From: Bradysia coprophila
Taxonomy: Eukaryota > Arthropoda > Insecta > Diptera > Sciaridae
Direction of reading: 5' to 3'
DNA length: 64,000 bases
Assembly (NCBI RefSeq): GCF_014529535.1
Contig: NC_050735.1
Span: 5,157,739-5,221,738 of the forward strand
Position numbers and translations under genes: made by a program. Position 1 is the first letter of the stretch. The number at the start of each line of letters is the position of its first letter. Below, one piece after another: positions 37,057 through 49,890 of this stretch. Below the pieces are notes generated by a model. That model saw nothing but the letters and a program-made list of their open reading frames with translations, was not told the DNA's origin and did no database searches.

Positions 37057-40000
37057 ATGACTGAAATATTCAGCGATACAATAAGCGGCTTGCAGTTGTT
37101 GCACTGGATCGTTAGTCAATCAGATATCTGGAATTTAGCGAACAAATGCGCTGATTTCGTTCACAAAATTCACGAACCCCTCGAACGCGGTGCTGCCGTT
37201 TTGGACAACATATTAACATTGGATGGAAGCGATGATGACGAATCGGATGTAAATCAGTGGCTGTACGACGATAATTGGATTGAGGTAGACAACATGATTT
37301 TCGATGAAGTACACAACATTAGGAATGCAGGAAATCGGAACGGTGAGTTCAAGTTCGTTTTATGGTAATTTAAAATATGGCACGAATTGGAACGTAATGC
37401 GGAATGAAAACAAATTTTGTTTGTTATTCGGAATTCGGTCTACTTACATTAATGGTGGCAAAGTTTGGTGTGTTGCATAGTGTCGGTTTTAAATTACCAA
37501 AAATTGGCTGAAGCGAACGCAATTTATAAGGTTTCAAGGTGCTTTAATAATTAGTAGGAAAAAGCTGTTTTGTTATTGTTTTAAATAATTGAGCTGTATT
37601 TTTGTATATATTCTAAAATTCGCTACAACATCTTTCTCTCTCTCTCTCTCTCTTCCGCTCAGCAGGACCTGAGCACAAAATATTAATATACGTAAGATGA
37701 ATAATAGCTGCTCGCTTTTTGCCAAGAAATTTGGCCACTAGCCCTAGTTTAAAAAGATGAAGAAGTGACCAAATGTTGTGTCCTAAATAACGAACTATTT
37801 TGATCTGTTACTTAACTGACCAAAATTCGAACTGCTGCCTATAGATTTAGCGAGGGCTTCAGATTTTCAGAATCATGACTTAAAATATTCTATTTCACCG
37901 AGGCTTATTTATAACCTAAATGCCTAAGCCTTAAAGTATTATAATAGCTGAATGGATCGATTTTAGTAGTACATATAGTCTTTACAACCTTTCAAAAAAA
38001 ACGAGCATTATAATCATTAAACAAATCTGTTCCTTCCTTTGACTTCCTTTTCATTGACCTGCTGAACGTTAAAATTTATTTACTTTACTAGTGAGGTAAT
38101 GTGGCTATTCCCTCACTAGTGAAGACCCTTTCCCTCGCTCGTAAAGTAAAACGCCATACTTTAAACGTGAACTAATCTGATATCTCGTATCACGACGAGT
38201 AAAAGTACGTCGGGCTGAAGCCCTCGGATACTTTCACTCATCTGGATACGAGATATCAAATTACTTCACTGGTATAGTAATGTACTATTCCCATGGCCTA
38301 GTGAGTTAAATAACTTATGTAATTGTGGAGCTTTGTATTTTGCCTTGTGTGGTCACGTCTTTCGACTTCGACTCGAGCTCCAAACGTCACGCTTGGCAAA
38401 ATAAAAAGTTCGATACAAGGACGTAATCTACTATTATTTCATTAGTTTTGCTTCATAAAAAGTCAATTTTGTCGTTACTAATTGAGTAGTGCGACAATAT
38501 TATCTTAAATGCCAAATTTCGCTACAAATTAAGCAAGAAACAAGGAAGAAAAAAGTGAAATTCGATGTGTTTTCGGTTTTTATGCATTGAACTGGGATCT
38601 CTCAATTTTTCTCGTAATTTCGGCCTTTAGCATGAAATAGATATTTTCTTATCGGTTGTGGGTGGTACATTTTAGGCATTTTAGAGAGTTGTAGCCCTAA
38701 TGAAGTGAGATTTGGGATTTGTTGGGGTTTATAAGAAATTGAAAATCTAGACTTTCATTTGTTCAACGACATTCTTGTAGAATCAATTACAAACCACAAC
38801 AAGTCCTAAATTAGAAATAGTGTCGCATTTGACACAACAATTTTTTAAAATTAAAATTCATTTTCTTTGAATCCGCCAAAATCTCATACGCCAATTTTCA
38901 AATGAAGAATTGTGGAAAGCAATTTATTTTCATTGTTCATTTTATCGATTTATCTGATTCCATTCATTCACTCATTCATAAGAAGTGCAGTACTATAGCC
39001 GCTTTACTATACGCTTTACTATACCACTAACACTTGTTAACAATAACGTATTTGTGTTAGCTAAACGAGCTAAGCTCGCTGGAGGGATAACATGTGTAGT
39101 ACTAGTACATATATGACTGTATACAATACAAGTCTATCCACACTTGCATGTATTGGATGTGTTGGATTTTGTGTTGTGCAAATGCGTACAAGTACTCAGT
39201 CTGATTTCAACATGGCCGTGTAAAGAAGTGTTTTTTGTATGGTGAGGGCGTATATGCAAAGAAAAAAAGGGAAAAAAAAGTTCATAGACAGAAGTGTTGT
39301 AGTTCGAAACTAAATGGCTATGTCTCATATTTACAATAAAATTGCACAAAAACCAGTTAAGAAAAACCAAGAACAATTAACTATGCCCGCTTATTCACAA
39401 ACTTGGATGAATAATGGTAAGAGCAAATTTTCATTAAAAATGTTCTATCCTGCATTTGACGAGACGAATTTTCATTTTGATTCCATTTAAATGTTGCATT
39501 TAATTACCATAGTTAATGCACTGTGTGTGGTGTGTGCAGTATGTGTGCCAAGATTAACTTGGTGACTGTAAAATGGCAAACATTCACGACTATAACATTC
39601 CAATTGGAATTTTTATTATTATTGATATACCATCGTCGTTAAAGTCACTAAGTCTTGACCAATTCGTTGACAAACATTTTTTCCAGTAGAATCACTAAAC
39701 AATGGTCCGCTATTGCTATCGCCTGTAATGCATAATAATGCCCAAATGCAACGAGAAAATATCCAAGTAACACAGCCATGTAGTGCACCATCTTCATCAC
39801 CTTCGTCGCCATCGCCATCATCGCCAGGCGCAGTACACAGTACGTCGTTTTGTATGCCCTCGAGTGGAAATCTATGTACCATAATAAACACTGGAGATCC
39901 GAATTGGCAGGCAACAAAATCGACGGTAAGCTTTATTGATGACGGTGAATTGCAGCTCTTTTCGTAACGATCGTATTCGTTTCATGGTTTAGGTTCGTGA

Positions 40001-43000
40001 GCGGAATGCTGCTATGTTTAACAATGAGCTGATGGCTGATATCAGTTTCATTGTGGGAAGTGATGGTGAGTTAGATTTTTGCTTATTTAACTGTTGTTAT
40101 ACCAACGTTTATAAATGAGTGGAAGTCAGATTTATCATCAGTAAAAAGTTCATTGGAAACTCATGCAATTTCGTCACTTTTCATTAATGTTAATTCGAAC
40201 ATAAACCGGTGCCATCTAATGGTACATTGTAATTTAACTAAAGTATTGTCTGGTTACTTTCAGACAACATACAAACAATACCAGCCCATAAATATGTTCT
40301 AGCAACTGGAAGTTCTGTGTTTTATGCAATGTTTTTCGGTGGATTGGCCGACGACAAATTGGAAATAACAGTTCCAGATGTAGAGCCTCAGGCATTTTTA
40401 ACATTATTGAAGTAAATAACAAATTTCCGACGTGCTTCTCGAACTAACACGTTAACAACCAAATCCCATTACACCATTTGCAGATACCTTTACTGTGATG
40501 AAATTCAATTAGAAGCCGATAATGTATTGGCCACATTGTACGTAGCCAAAAAGTATATAGTCCCACACTTGGCCCGCGCCTGCGTCAATTATTTGGAAAC
40601 TAGTCTGACAGCGAAAAACGCTTGCTTATTGCTCAGCCAATCAAGACTGTTCGAGGAACCGGATCTCATGGCACGATGTTGGGAGGTGATCGATGCACAG
40701 GTTAGTGAACCATTAGATAGCATGAATTTAGAAGATATGCAGGGCATTGTCACACCGAGCGAAAATTCAATGTCCGCGTCCGAATCGTCGGATTCGTTAT
40801 TATCAAAGTAAAGAAATTTCAAAGTCGAAATTGTTAAGAAATGGTCATGAGAACGAGAACGTTACGTTTGAGGATCAAAAGAATTTTTTTTTATGTTAAC
40901 ACGCACACACATTTGGCATCACAGTGTCATATGTAGGTCGTACAAAAAAAATCCCCCGACTGAGGAAATTTTCACTAAAACTTAGTTCAATTCGTGAGAT
41001 TGTTCCACTCATGTCGTTTCTAGAAGTACAGACACAAATAGGCCACTGTTAAAAACACTGCGTCAATGTTAATTCTGTGAACTATTAAAGGAATCGGTAT
41101 ACAAGATGAGAATTGACTGACTGATTAGATTATCAATAATGTACGAACTTCGACACTTCTCACTACATCAGATGGAATCCATTTCCCAACGTCACCACTC
41201 AAAACCTATACCATACATGTCATAATTGCTCAGATCCTTTACGGTACAGCTATCACCTCACTTCGTTCGACCCGATGAATTGAATACAAACACAGAACAT
41301 TAGATAATCTTTCTTTCTTTACCTTACCTGTACCTGATATAGATTTCCGTATGTTGTGCGGTAGTAGACATACTCCGAGAGTCCACATCCACCACATGCA
41401 TATCCGTCCCTCATAAGGCCTTAAGGTTTGAAGCCCATGCCAAATTGTATTGCCACCCGATACGAGAAACCATTGGCTATTTTTCTATGTTTTCTTGAAG
41501 TTTTCCACAATTTCCAAAATTTTCACACATTTTTCTAAATAAAAAAAAATGGGGGAAATTTGGAAAAATTAAGGAAAATTCGGGAAATTGTGGGAAAATT
41601 AACAGGAATATGGGAAAATGTTTCCCCAATATTAGACCTTTTTCTTCGACGACTTTTGAAGGTCAATTCAACATGAATATGATATGCATGCGGACTCTCC
41701 GTCTATGTAGGTGAACAGAGTATTTTTCGGGGATTCAAGTCTAATATTAGAACTTGCAAATGAACTAGAAAATGTGCCATTGGGTATTCGTAGATCGATA
41801 ACAAACTCAACAATGTCTAATTGTTCATTGATAACATCAAATCTTATCCTAAGCACCTTATACACACAAAACCAAAACAAATCAGAAAATATTCATCAAA
41901 ACACAACGAGTGCGATAGTTTATCGGAATTTTAAAAAATATTGCGACAAAAACTCATTACCAATTTAAACGGAAAACAACAAGAAAAAAAATTAATTTTA
42001 TTAAAACTACGATCGTGGTTGTGGTAGTTATATTGCGTTGAAATTTATGTACACACTTTTTTACGGCCGATTAGTATTTTACCATTTGATAGTACATATT
42101 ATACACACATATTGTAATATCGGATACATATTCTTATTAAATAAATTAGCAATGAAATCGATGTTAAAGAAAGGAAAAAAAAGAGTTGTGAATGTTTAAA
42201 AGACTCGATTGATTATTCAAAATAACCGAACTGAATATACATTTTGTGTGAAACGGAAAAATTAGCCGATTTCGCTTTTAATGTTGGAATTTAAACTATA
42301 AAATTAGACGAGACAATTAACGAAAAGACAGAAATTATTCTATTCATTACTCACTTATTTCGTTCAACTACACGGAAAAAACACAAAATGTCGATGTACG
42401 TTTGAGTCGATCACGTTTTACGTGTGGGTCGCAAATGCTACGTCTCGTACGTAGTATGTACATCGAAGTCGTAAAATTCTACGTCTACATCGTACAATAA
42501 ACGGCTGAGTGAACCATTGGTTTTGTCCTCACTAAACTACAATGTACAAAACCAATGGTTCACTCAGTCGTTTATTGTACGATTTAGACGTAAAATTTCA
42601 CGACTTCGATGTACATTGTACATACTACGTAGGAGATGTATTATTTGCGACTCACACGTAAATCATGATCGAATCAGACGTACATTGACATTTTCCGTTT
42701 TTTCCGTGTATGAGGCTGATAGACATTTTCAGGGACTAATTAACCCATTTGCAATTCACTGGCAAGAACATCGTACTATAGTGTTCCTATTCCTATTCTA
42801 CGTCATCAGTATCAATAAAATTTGCAACAATATTCACTCGCTCCATTCGCGTAGTTATGAACTTCCACTAATCTTTACTTGAGTTTTATGGTTTTTGATG
42901 GAAACGTGTATCAGGAATCGTCAAATCAGATCGAGTATCTTCACTAAATGGTTTACTAGTTTTTGTTAGGTAGCGAAGGGAGCAATTTTCAATAGAACTC

Positions 43001-46000
43001 TCCTCACCGTGCAAATGTGATACACTTTTCCATTAAAAAAAAAAACAAATTTAAGAGCGCTCACCCCTTGGCAAATTTTGAGCCTACATTTGTGCGCAAA
43101 AATATTCGTTTTTTGATGATTTCTCTGAACCAAAATCTTTTTTCGAAAAAGTAAAACCATTAAAGCATGCAAAAATGTGTTACTTTGAAAGGAAAAATTG
43201 GTTTGTGGTTGATAACTTATCCCACTTGGAGAAACATTTGCAAAATGTGTAAATTACACATTTTGCAATGTTTTCTCCCAGTAGGTAAAGTTTTGACTCA
43301 CAAACCAAATTTTCCCTTAGAAGTAACACATTTTTGCATGCTTTAATGGTTTTACTTTTTCGAAAAAAGATTTTGGTTCAGAGAAATCATCAAAAAACGA
43401 ATATTTTTGCGCACAAATGTAGGCTAAAAAATTGCAAAGGGGTGAGCGCTCTTAAGTCCAACGCCTCGATGAAAATCATAAACCTCTTACAAATAAAATT
43501 GGCATCGCAATAATCCTTAGTGTACGACATTCAGTTATGATATGTCCTATAAAGATGCAAGTTTTTTAGCTTAAAAAAGTTGGGAAAAATAGTTTTTGTC
43601 AAATTAAACTTAACAATTTCCTCAATATCTACAACAATTCTTACTATATTTCCCTACGCCGATCAAACGTGTCTCCAAAAAAAAAGTCTAATTCGATAAA
43701 CACCAACATTATAAACAAACTGACTAGATTTATAAACATGATGCCATTAAAACCCACCTATTTCTTAGGTAGATATCGCACGTGCACATCAGCCAATCCA
43801 TAATATCACGATTTAGAAATATCTTTTACTATTTGACATACAATCTGAGAATATCTACGAAAATCGGATGTAGACCTAACGTATGTAAAGTAGCCAAATT
43901 GGTGGACTTTAAAAAAAAAACATTTTTGTCTTGAAAGGTCTGTGATGCTTCACAAGACTTCAACTTGTCAGGACAAGAGATCTTTTGAAATCCTGTTCTT
44001 ACATTGTTACTTTTGTTTCGACACACATTCTGGTACTTGTGCTAACACTATATATGTTCTCTAAATATTTATTTAGAATTTTTGGGAATTTTCAGAAACA
44101 AAATTGCCCAAAAATACAGGGCCTACAGTACTCAAAAACAAAAGTGCCATCTAGATTTTGTGTCGTCTTAGTCAAACCGTGCCCTTATGAGTGGCTGATA
44201 TGCATGTGGGCTCTCGGCCTAAATATTTAGAAAACCATTTTACAACTTAGGATTAACTGAATATCTTTAGACAATTAAAAAAAAGAAGAATAAAACTAAC
44301 GAAACGTCTTTAAGTGCAAAATTAAAACTAGAAAAACCGAAAAGTAATAAACAAACTCAGATTATATGACCAAACTAATATGCTCGAATAAATGTTAAAA
44401 TATTTTAATGGGTGTTCTAACTGCAATACGATTAAATGTGTTACGCATACAATTTATAAAAATAAAACAAAAAAATCAAAATAATGTAAAAATGTTATAC
44501 AAGCCAAATGGTTAGTATGAATGATGAAATACAAAGTCACAAGAATTAAATGTTGTAACCTGATACTGATACTTATGTAATATTTACTAAAAAAAACTTC
44601 AAATTTAGGATTCAATTTGATTTAAAAAATGAAAGACATGTTTTAATGTTGCAAACAAATAACAAATCAATAAATGTGCTCAATTTTACGCTTAAACAGA
44701 GATTGCGAATTGTCCTTTTTAAAGTAAAAGTGCGATAGAAATTATGAAAAACGAAAAGAAATTTTATCAGAGGAAACAAACAAACAAAAATTGTTGAGCT
44801 CCTCGTTCCTTTTAGTTAATAGTAGATTACAATCGATGCTGTGAAAGTAATTCTTTACATGAGCAATCAATTCAGTGATATAAACCGAACTCACAAGGGC
44901 GTATTTGTGCAACAAGTTTTGGAACAGTTATTTGTGTCACCGAGTGGTAAATGCTTTTTCAGGCTAAAATGTCTGTGTGTCAATTGTAACTCAAGGTTGC
45001 AGGTCGAGTGCACATCGTGTGACTAAAATAGTAGATTATGGAACTGGTTTACTAAATGCGTTGTTAAAGGTAACGAAAGTTTCACTTTTCGTCACAGAGT
45101 TGAGAAAAATGGTATTTAGACTCGTGCAGAAAGTACATTCAACATACCTAAGCCGATGACGAGGCTCGCAACTACATGAGTCAAAATAACAGTTTCCAAA
45201 GCTTATTGCTTAAATACACACGAGAGTGATTTTGCGAGTATCACAAATCTCGATCCCGGAATAATGAATGACTTCACAGTATCGAATGTACAGTGTATTT
45301 TATTCGCTGTCCCATCCCGAAGGTCCAACTCAAAAGAATATGAAAACAAATCAATTCAAACAACTCTTCGCTTTACTGTAAAGTAAAATCGTTCATGTAA
45401 TGAACTTGGAGTTCTGAGTTGTAATGATAACTTTCTGCATGGGACAGCGAATGAAACGCAGTTAAATTAATGTAAATCTGTCGTTACTACTGGATAGTAC
45501 TAAACAAATAAAATGAAATTGTTATAATGAAAAATGAATGTGACATATCTTTGTGTTGTCTGTAGTATTCTTTCCGTGAATTGTAAAAAAATTATTTTTG
45601 TAATTTTGTTGAAGTTTATGGCGAAAGATTTTTTTCTTTTTAAAAAGATGATAATTGTTGACAATATACGATTTTAATATAAACCACCAAAAAAACACAG
45701 TATTGCAGTTTTAATCACCCTAAGTTTTTTTTTTACAAATTTTATTTTTAAGAAAATATTTAATTTTTGGACGAACTTCATCGTAAGGTAACGGTTAGGG
45801 CTCGCCGCAGTTCAATTTGAGATCTTTAAAATTTTTTTAATTCAATTGTCTTTTCAAAAGGTGCGATGGCGGATATAAATGACATGGGAATCAGTGGCTT
45901 TCAGCGATATAAGTCTCTGCTACCGTTCGTTTTAGTAAAACTAAAAACAAGTGAACTTAAGGTTCAGCCTAATATTTAAGGTTAGCCGGCTTACCGTTTT

Positions 46001-47858
46001 AGCATCATAGATAGTCTGCACGGGACAGAAGCGATGTGTAACAGATAGCCACTCATACTGACCATCAACGATGACATTTACATCCACTGTCGCGCTCTTT
46101 CACAAGACGAGCTTTCGTTACTTTTTTTTCGTTACTTTGTAGAAGAGTGATTAGGAAAAGCTTACTAGAAAGCTGAGTTAATAGCACATTACAATACCAG
46201 TGAAGTAAATTGATATCTCGTATCCAGATGAGTAAAAGTATCCGAGGGCTTTTACTTTTACTTTTACTCAGCGTGATACGAGATATTAAATTATTTCACG
46301 TGCAAAGTATGGCGTTTTACTTTACGATCGAGGGAAAGGGTCTTCACTAGTGAGGAAATGGTACCATTCCCTCACTAGTAAAGTAAATAAATTTTTAATT
46401 TTAGATTTATATGGCTGTCCAGTCCGTCGTCAATTCGAATTGGCATTTTTAGCTTTAAAATATTCCTTGCTTATTCTATTGTATAAGTCTCACGTTCATC
46501 AGTACAACACTCTTTCGATTTTTGATGACCACTCTTAGGGGTCGTACAAAATGATGTTCCGCCATAAGAGGGGGTAGTGTTCAAGGAAACGTGACGATTC
46601 AAAAAAATTCAGGTCAATTTTGACCCTTTTTGTGTCACACAGGGGAAGACGAGTCGAATATTCAAAACAACAGTGTGACGTCATTTATGTACTGCCCGTT
46701 AGTGTTATTTGAATACCTTCAACGATAGGCTACAATATCCATTGAAAATACAAAATCTCAGACTGGTATCACATGATGTCCCATTTACACAATCTGCAAA
46801 GAAAATTCCATCCAATTTTCAGCTCATTATGAATTGTAATTGTAATTGTAATTCCATTTTCTTTCTCCTCCCCAAAACAGGCAGAAATGGCCATCAAATC
46901 GGAGGGATTCGTTGATATCGACATGAAAACATTCGAGTCGATCCTTGCTAGAGAAACACTTAACTGCAAAGAGATCTGTCTGTTCGAAGCGGCCCTAAAC
47001 TGGGCCCAATCAGCTTGTACCAAAATGGAAATCGATCCGACGTCACAAAATCGGCGCAACGTGCTCGGCTCTTCGCTGCAACTTATACGAATACCCACAA
47101 TGACACTGGAAGAATACGCGAATGGCGTTGCGCAGCTGGGTATACTGACGCCACAAGAAACGATTGACATATTCCTGCATTTCACTGCAAAAAGTAAACC
47201 GATGCTGGATTTTACGACCAAACCGAGAGCTGGTTTAAAAACACAAGTTTGTCATCGATTTTTGTCATGCGCCTATCGATGCAACCAGTGGAGGTATCGT
47301 GGTCGTTGTGATAGTATTCAATTTTCAGTGGACAAACGAATTTTTATCGTCGGCTTCGGATTGTATGGTTCGTCGACGGGGGCAGCCGATTACAATGTTA
47401 AAATTGAATTGAAACGATTGGGCAGAGTGTTGGCGGAAAATAATACGAAATTCTTTTCGGACGGTTCCAGCAACACATTCCACGTCTTCTTCGACAATCC
47501 CATTCAAATCGAACCGGATCTGTACTACACGGCATCGGTTATTTTAAATGGATCGGAACTGAGCTTCTTCGGACAGGAAGGTATGACGGAAGTATGTATG
47601 GGAAATGTTACGTTCCAGTTTCAGTGTTCGTCGGAGAGTACAAATGGTACGGGCGTACAGGGTGGCCAAATACCGGAATTGATTTTCTACGGGCCAATGG
47701 TTACGAACAGTGGCAGTAATAGCAATATTGCTACGCCCATTGCTGGATGTTCGAGTGCATCGATGAATGGGAGTGGTGGTGGTGGTGGTGTCGGTGGTAG
47801 TTCAATATCGTCATCAAATAACAGTAACAATCGCAGTAATAACAATGAAGGTGATTGA
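37057..47858 (+). CDS. BTBD6: BTB-BACK-PHR protein, BTBD6/BTBD3 orthologue (Drosophila lute type)
   Basis: Six coding exons: 37057-37342, 39687-39925, 39993-40065, 40264-40411, 40484-40700 and 46881-47858, all phase-consistent, giving 646 residues. An in-frame stop at 37030 supports the ATG at 37057. The unique ~175-residue N-terminus includes an acidic DGSDDDESD stretch and a Ser/Pro run. BTB lies at about 182-290 ([31 protein letters not shown]), BACK at about 290-420 ([46 protein letters not shown]) and PHR at about 450-605 ([63 protein letters not shown]). A Gly/Ser/Asn tail follows. Known members are Cul3 adaptors; zebrafish Btbd6a promotes neurogenesis. The 6.2-kb last intron holds several MITEs. 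Confidence 0.95.
38070..38293. repeat. Palindromic MITE, GATATCTCGTA family (copy 2)
   Basis: A module with TTTACTTTACTAGTGAGG, CCCTCACTAGTGAAGACC and AAAGTAAAACGCCATAC is followed by the hairpin TCTGATATCTCGTATCAC .. CTGGATACGAGATATCA with centre CGGGCTGAAGCCCTCG. It ends GGTATAGTAATGTACTATT. It lies in the first coding intron of the BTBD6 gene. It has the opposite orientation to the copy at 46183-46399. Confidence 0.85.
38301..38436. repeat. Palindromic repeat, GGAACTTTGTATTTTGCC family (copy b)
   Basis: Shares ATTGTGGAGCTTTGTATTTT, GGCAAAATAAAAAGTTC and ACGTAATCTACTATTA with 29973-30106. It directly follows copy 2 of the GATATCTCGTA family. Confidence 0.8.
39383..39416 (+). CDS. BTBD6: Alternative first coding exon of the BTBD6-type gene
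   Basis: The ATG at 39383 opens [11 protein letters not shown] and ends at G|GTAAGA in phase 1, exactly the phase needed by exon 39687-39925 (continuing [10 protein letters not shown]). Use of this start would replace the 95-residue acidic N-terminus by 11 residues, implying a second promoter close upstream. It is supported by phase and a good donor only; no transcript evidence. Confidence 0.5.
40701..40811 (+). other. Open read-through past the exon-5 donor of the BTBD6-type gene
   Basis: If the GTTAGT donor at 40701 is not used, the frame stays open for 36 codons ([20 protein letters not shown], then a Ser-rich ESSDSLLSK) to a TAA. The peptide looks coding-like and would give a BTB-only protein without BACK and PHR. 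Confidence 0.35.
41711..41968 (+). other. Possible alternative terminal exon in the BTBD6-type gene
   Basis: After TCTATGTAG an 85-codon open frame begins in phase 0, matching the phase of exon 40484-40700. It contains [20 protein letters not shown] and ends at a stop, with an AATAAA near 42138. No recognised domain; it could be chance. Confidence 0.25.
42369..42710. mobile_element. Palindromic MITE with TA target duplication
   Basis: Ends TACACGGAAAAAACAC and TTTTTTCCGTGTA. The arms are inverted copies along most of their length (GTCGATGTACGTTTGAGTCG, ACTACGTAGGAGATG, CCAATGGTTCACTCAG) and meet around 42530-42545. TA at both borders fits a mariner/Tc1-type mover. No transposase. Confidence 0.85.
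43051..43455. mobile_element. TTAA-type palindromic MITE, 405 bp
   Basis: TTAAGAGCGCTCACCCCTT on the left and AAGGGGTGAGCGCTCTTAA on the right. The arms are near-perfect inverted copies meeting at about 43250 (GCAAAATGTG / CACATTTTGC). The internal order (AGCCTACATTTGTGCGC, TGATGAT, TTTTTCGAAAAAG) parallels the MITE at 34278-34687. It lies in the last intron of the BTBD6 gene. Confidence 0.9.
45298..45456. repeat. MITE with TTCGCTGTCCCA inverted ends
   Basis: Left TTTATTCGCTGTCCCATC, right GCATGGGACAGCGAATGAAA, about 159 bp overall. No coding capacity. Confidence 0.7.
46183..46399. repeat. Palindromic MITE, GATATCTCGTA family (copy 3)
   Basis: Begins TAATAGCACATTACAATACC, then the hairpin arms TTGATATCTCGTATCCAG and GTGATACGAGATATTAAA; the second stem half is partly replaced by a TTTTAC run. 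It continues into GGCGTTTTACTTTACGA, GGGTCTTCACTAGTGAGG and CCCTCACTAGTAAAGTAAA. Reverse orientation relative to 38070-38293. Confidence 0.85.
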
Positions 47859-49086
47859 AGTCAGTACGACGATTGATGACGGAATAGCGAACCATTTTTT
47901 TTTTCGCATTTGAACTGGGAAACAATCAGCCAAATTAAGTGAATTTTGTTTCTATAAAAGGAGATTCACTGAATCTGATTTAGTGATCATTGATAGTCCG
48001 TTAATATTTATTATGTTTAGCATGGAAAAGACCTACATTATGCACAAGATACGATCTTCTTTAAATGTTTTTTTGATTTAAAACTTTTCGAAATATTGTA
48101 ACCTCTGCTTTCGTAGAAATTCGCATAAAAGACAATTTACTTATGGAAACCAATTCTTGAAGAGAATTCACATTAAACAACCTATTTATGATAAAGAGAA
48201 ACACGAAGAGGAAATTGTAGAACTAAGAACTGCAAACGGTTTCGAACATACAGCGTGATTGAGATTTTAAAAAAAAATCTCGGAAAAGTCAAACATGAAT
48301 TTTGACTTACTGCGGCTAAGTTGTAATTATAATGAAGTAGAGACTTAAGACAAAACTATTCAGACATTAAAATTAAACAAAGAAAATTCTCTCAACTCAG
48401 TTTGTTTTCAATTCATCATCCTTTCAAGAGCGCAACGAAATTGCAACTTTTTCTCCTTGATGAACAAATATAGAGTTTACTACCACGATTTCCCACGAAG
48501 AAAGTATGAGGTAGAGAGCAGAGTTCATTTAAACGACCTATCGAACTCATTGTCTGCTTGCTTTAAAACATTGCGGTATTCCTTGGCCCGTTACCAAGTT
48601 TTTCAGAGTTTCATTGACAAAGTCAACGGAGAAAATACAGTTAGTGGACATGGTCGAGCTCAATGTGATGCAGCGAGGGATAGTTGCAAAATCATTAAAT
48701 TATCGCAACAAAAAAAGGGATCGTTGGAACGATATCTTTAACGATGGTGTGGTATAGCGGCAATGTTTGAATAGCAATCGGAAATATATTTTGTCTGGAC
48801 TGTCGTCACAGTCAAGTGATATTGAATGCTTCGAAACAAAGCACTTCAAGTTTAATATGACTGATACGAAAGCACTTCAAGCAAAAGTGCTATTAATGAC
48901 AGCTGCCAAATAGAGTACTATTTTGTATGAAATTTTATCCCCACTCTTTTTACAGTGTAAAATTTTGTATGTAAGTTTCAGTATCCTATTTAGAGTACCA
49001 CTTTTGCTTGAAGTGCGTTGGTGATACTCTAAATAGAAACTCACTGGACAGTGTATCATACCGTCTATCTCGTGATAAACCGACGT
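47859..49086. other. 3' UTR of BTBD6-type gene and intergenic DNA
   Basis: A 94-codon frame at 48457-48741 has no recognisable domain. The remainder is AT-rich, apart from the MITE at 48871-49019. Confidence 0.45.
48871..49019. repeat. MITE, CACTTCAAGCAAAAG family (copy 2)
   Basis: Inverted ends AGCACTTCAAGCAAAAGTG and CACTTTTGCTTGAAGTGCGTT; internal sequence matches 25594-25740. Single ends of the same type (ACTTTTGCTTGAAGTGCGTT) also occur at about 49257 and 59760, inside the duplicated segment. Confidence 0.8.
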
Positions 49087-49524
49087 ATCTCCGTTGACAG
49101 TTCTGAGAATTTTACAGAGTTCCTGGAATTTTAAAAAAATAATAAAACATTTCGTAGAATTCTGACAAAATTCTAGGATATGCTTTGTTGCTATTTATCT
49201 CTGGAGATACGTTGGTTTGTCATGAGATACAAATACTATTCTATTTGACAGAACTTTTGCTTGAAGTGCGTTGTTCGAAGTCAATGTGATTTTGACGTTA
49301 GAATTAAGTTACGCAAAGCACAAGGGGAAGGAAGTACGGCGTGACAGTTTATACATTTTTTTTTTTTTTTTGAAAATCTTATGAGGGATTCAGCCATTTG
49401 TATATCTCTAGAAAAGTAAAAAGCCGGCTAGTTGTGGAGGCGATCAAAGACCGAAAAAATTATCTTTCTTTTTAAGATGTTCTCCCATAAGCAACTAGCG
49501 ACAAGGTGTCATTGGATAGCTAAC
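49087..49524 (+). repeat. Near-identical dispersed repeat, intact copy
   Basis: 438 bp starting ATCTCCGTTGACAGTTCTG and ending TTGGATAGCTAAC. Repeated at 59593-60025 with only a few substitutions and a T-run length change. The first ~130 bp are themselves palindromic (ACGTATCTCC .. GGAGATACGT). Here the sequence continues uninterrupted past CTAAC (ATTATGTTGTC). Confidence 0.9.
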
Positions 49525-49890
49525 ATTATGTTGTCACGAAGCAAATAGGGTCTTATTGGGCTTAAAACTCATGTGTACTAAGTTATGCGTAGTAGAAAGA
49601 ATGAAAAATTTTGGCTTCCTCAGCGAACCTCTAAGGATTGTCCTGCAGCTACAAAGCAATTAAAAGAAGAAATTTTTCTCTGCTTTCCAAATCAAATTTT
49701 TGCTTTCTGATTTTCGCGTTGACTATGAAGGGCTGCGGTGTTGTAAGCAAAAATTTGCTTTCATAGTTAAATTCAAAGTCACTGTTGGCGAGAGTCACAT
49801 AAAAAATTGCAGTTCTATTCCAAAGAATTTGTGTTATTTATTGCAAGAGATAATAACGTCAACAATCAACCACCATGTATATATATGGCA

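Noticed and set aside
37629..37660. CT microsatellite (and AG run near 5130, TGTAAT run near 46836)
   Set aside because: Ordinary simple repeats with no special context.
44841..45159. Overlapping + frames around 45 kb
   Set aside because: Short, intronic, no domain; bounded by repeat-like words (AATAGTAGATTA).
48457..48741. 94-codon + frame downstream of the BTBD6-type gene
   Set aside because: No recognisable family or supporting signals; length is within chance for this region.
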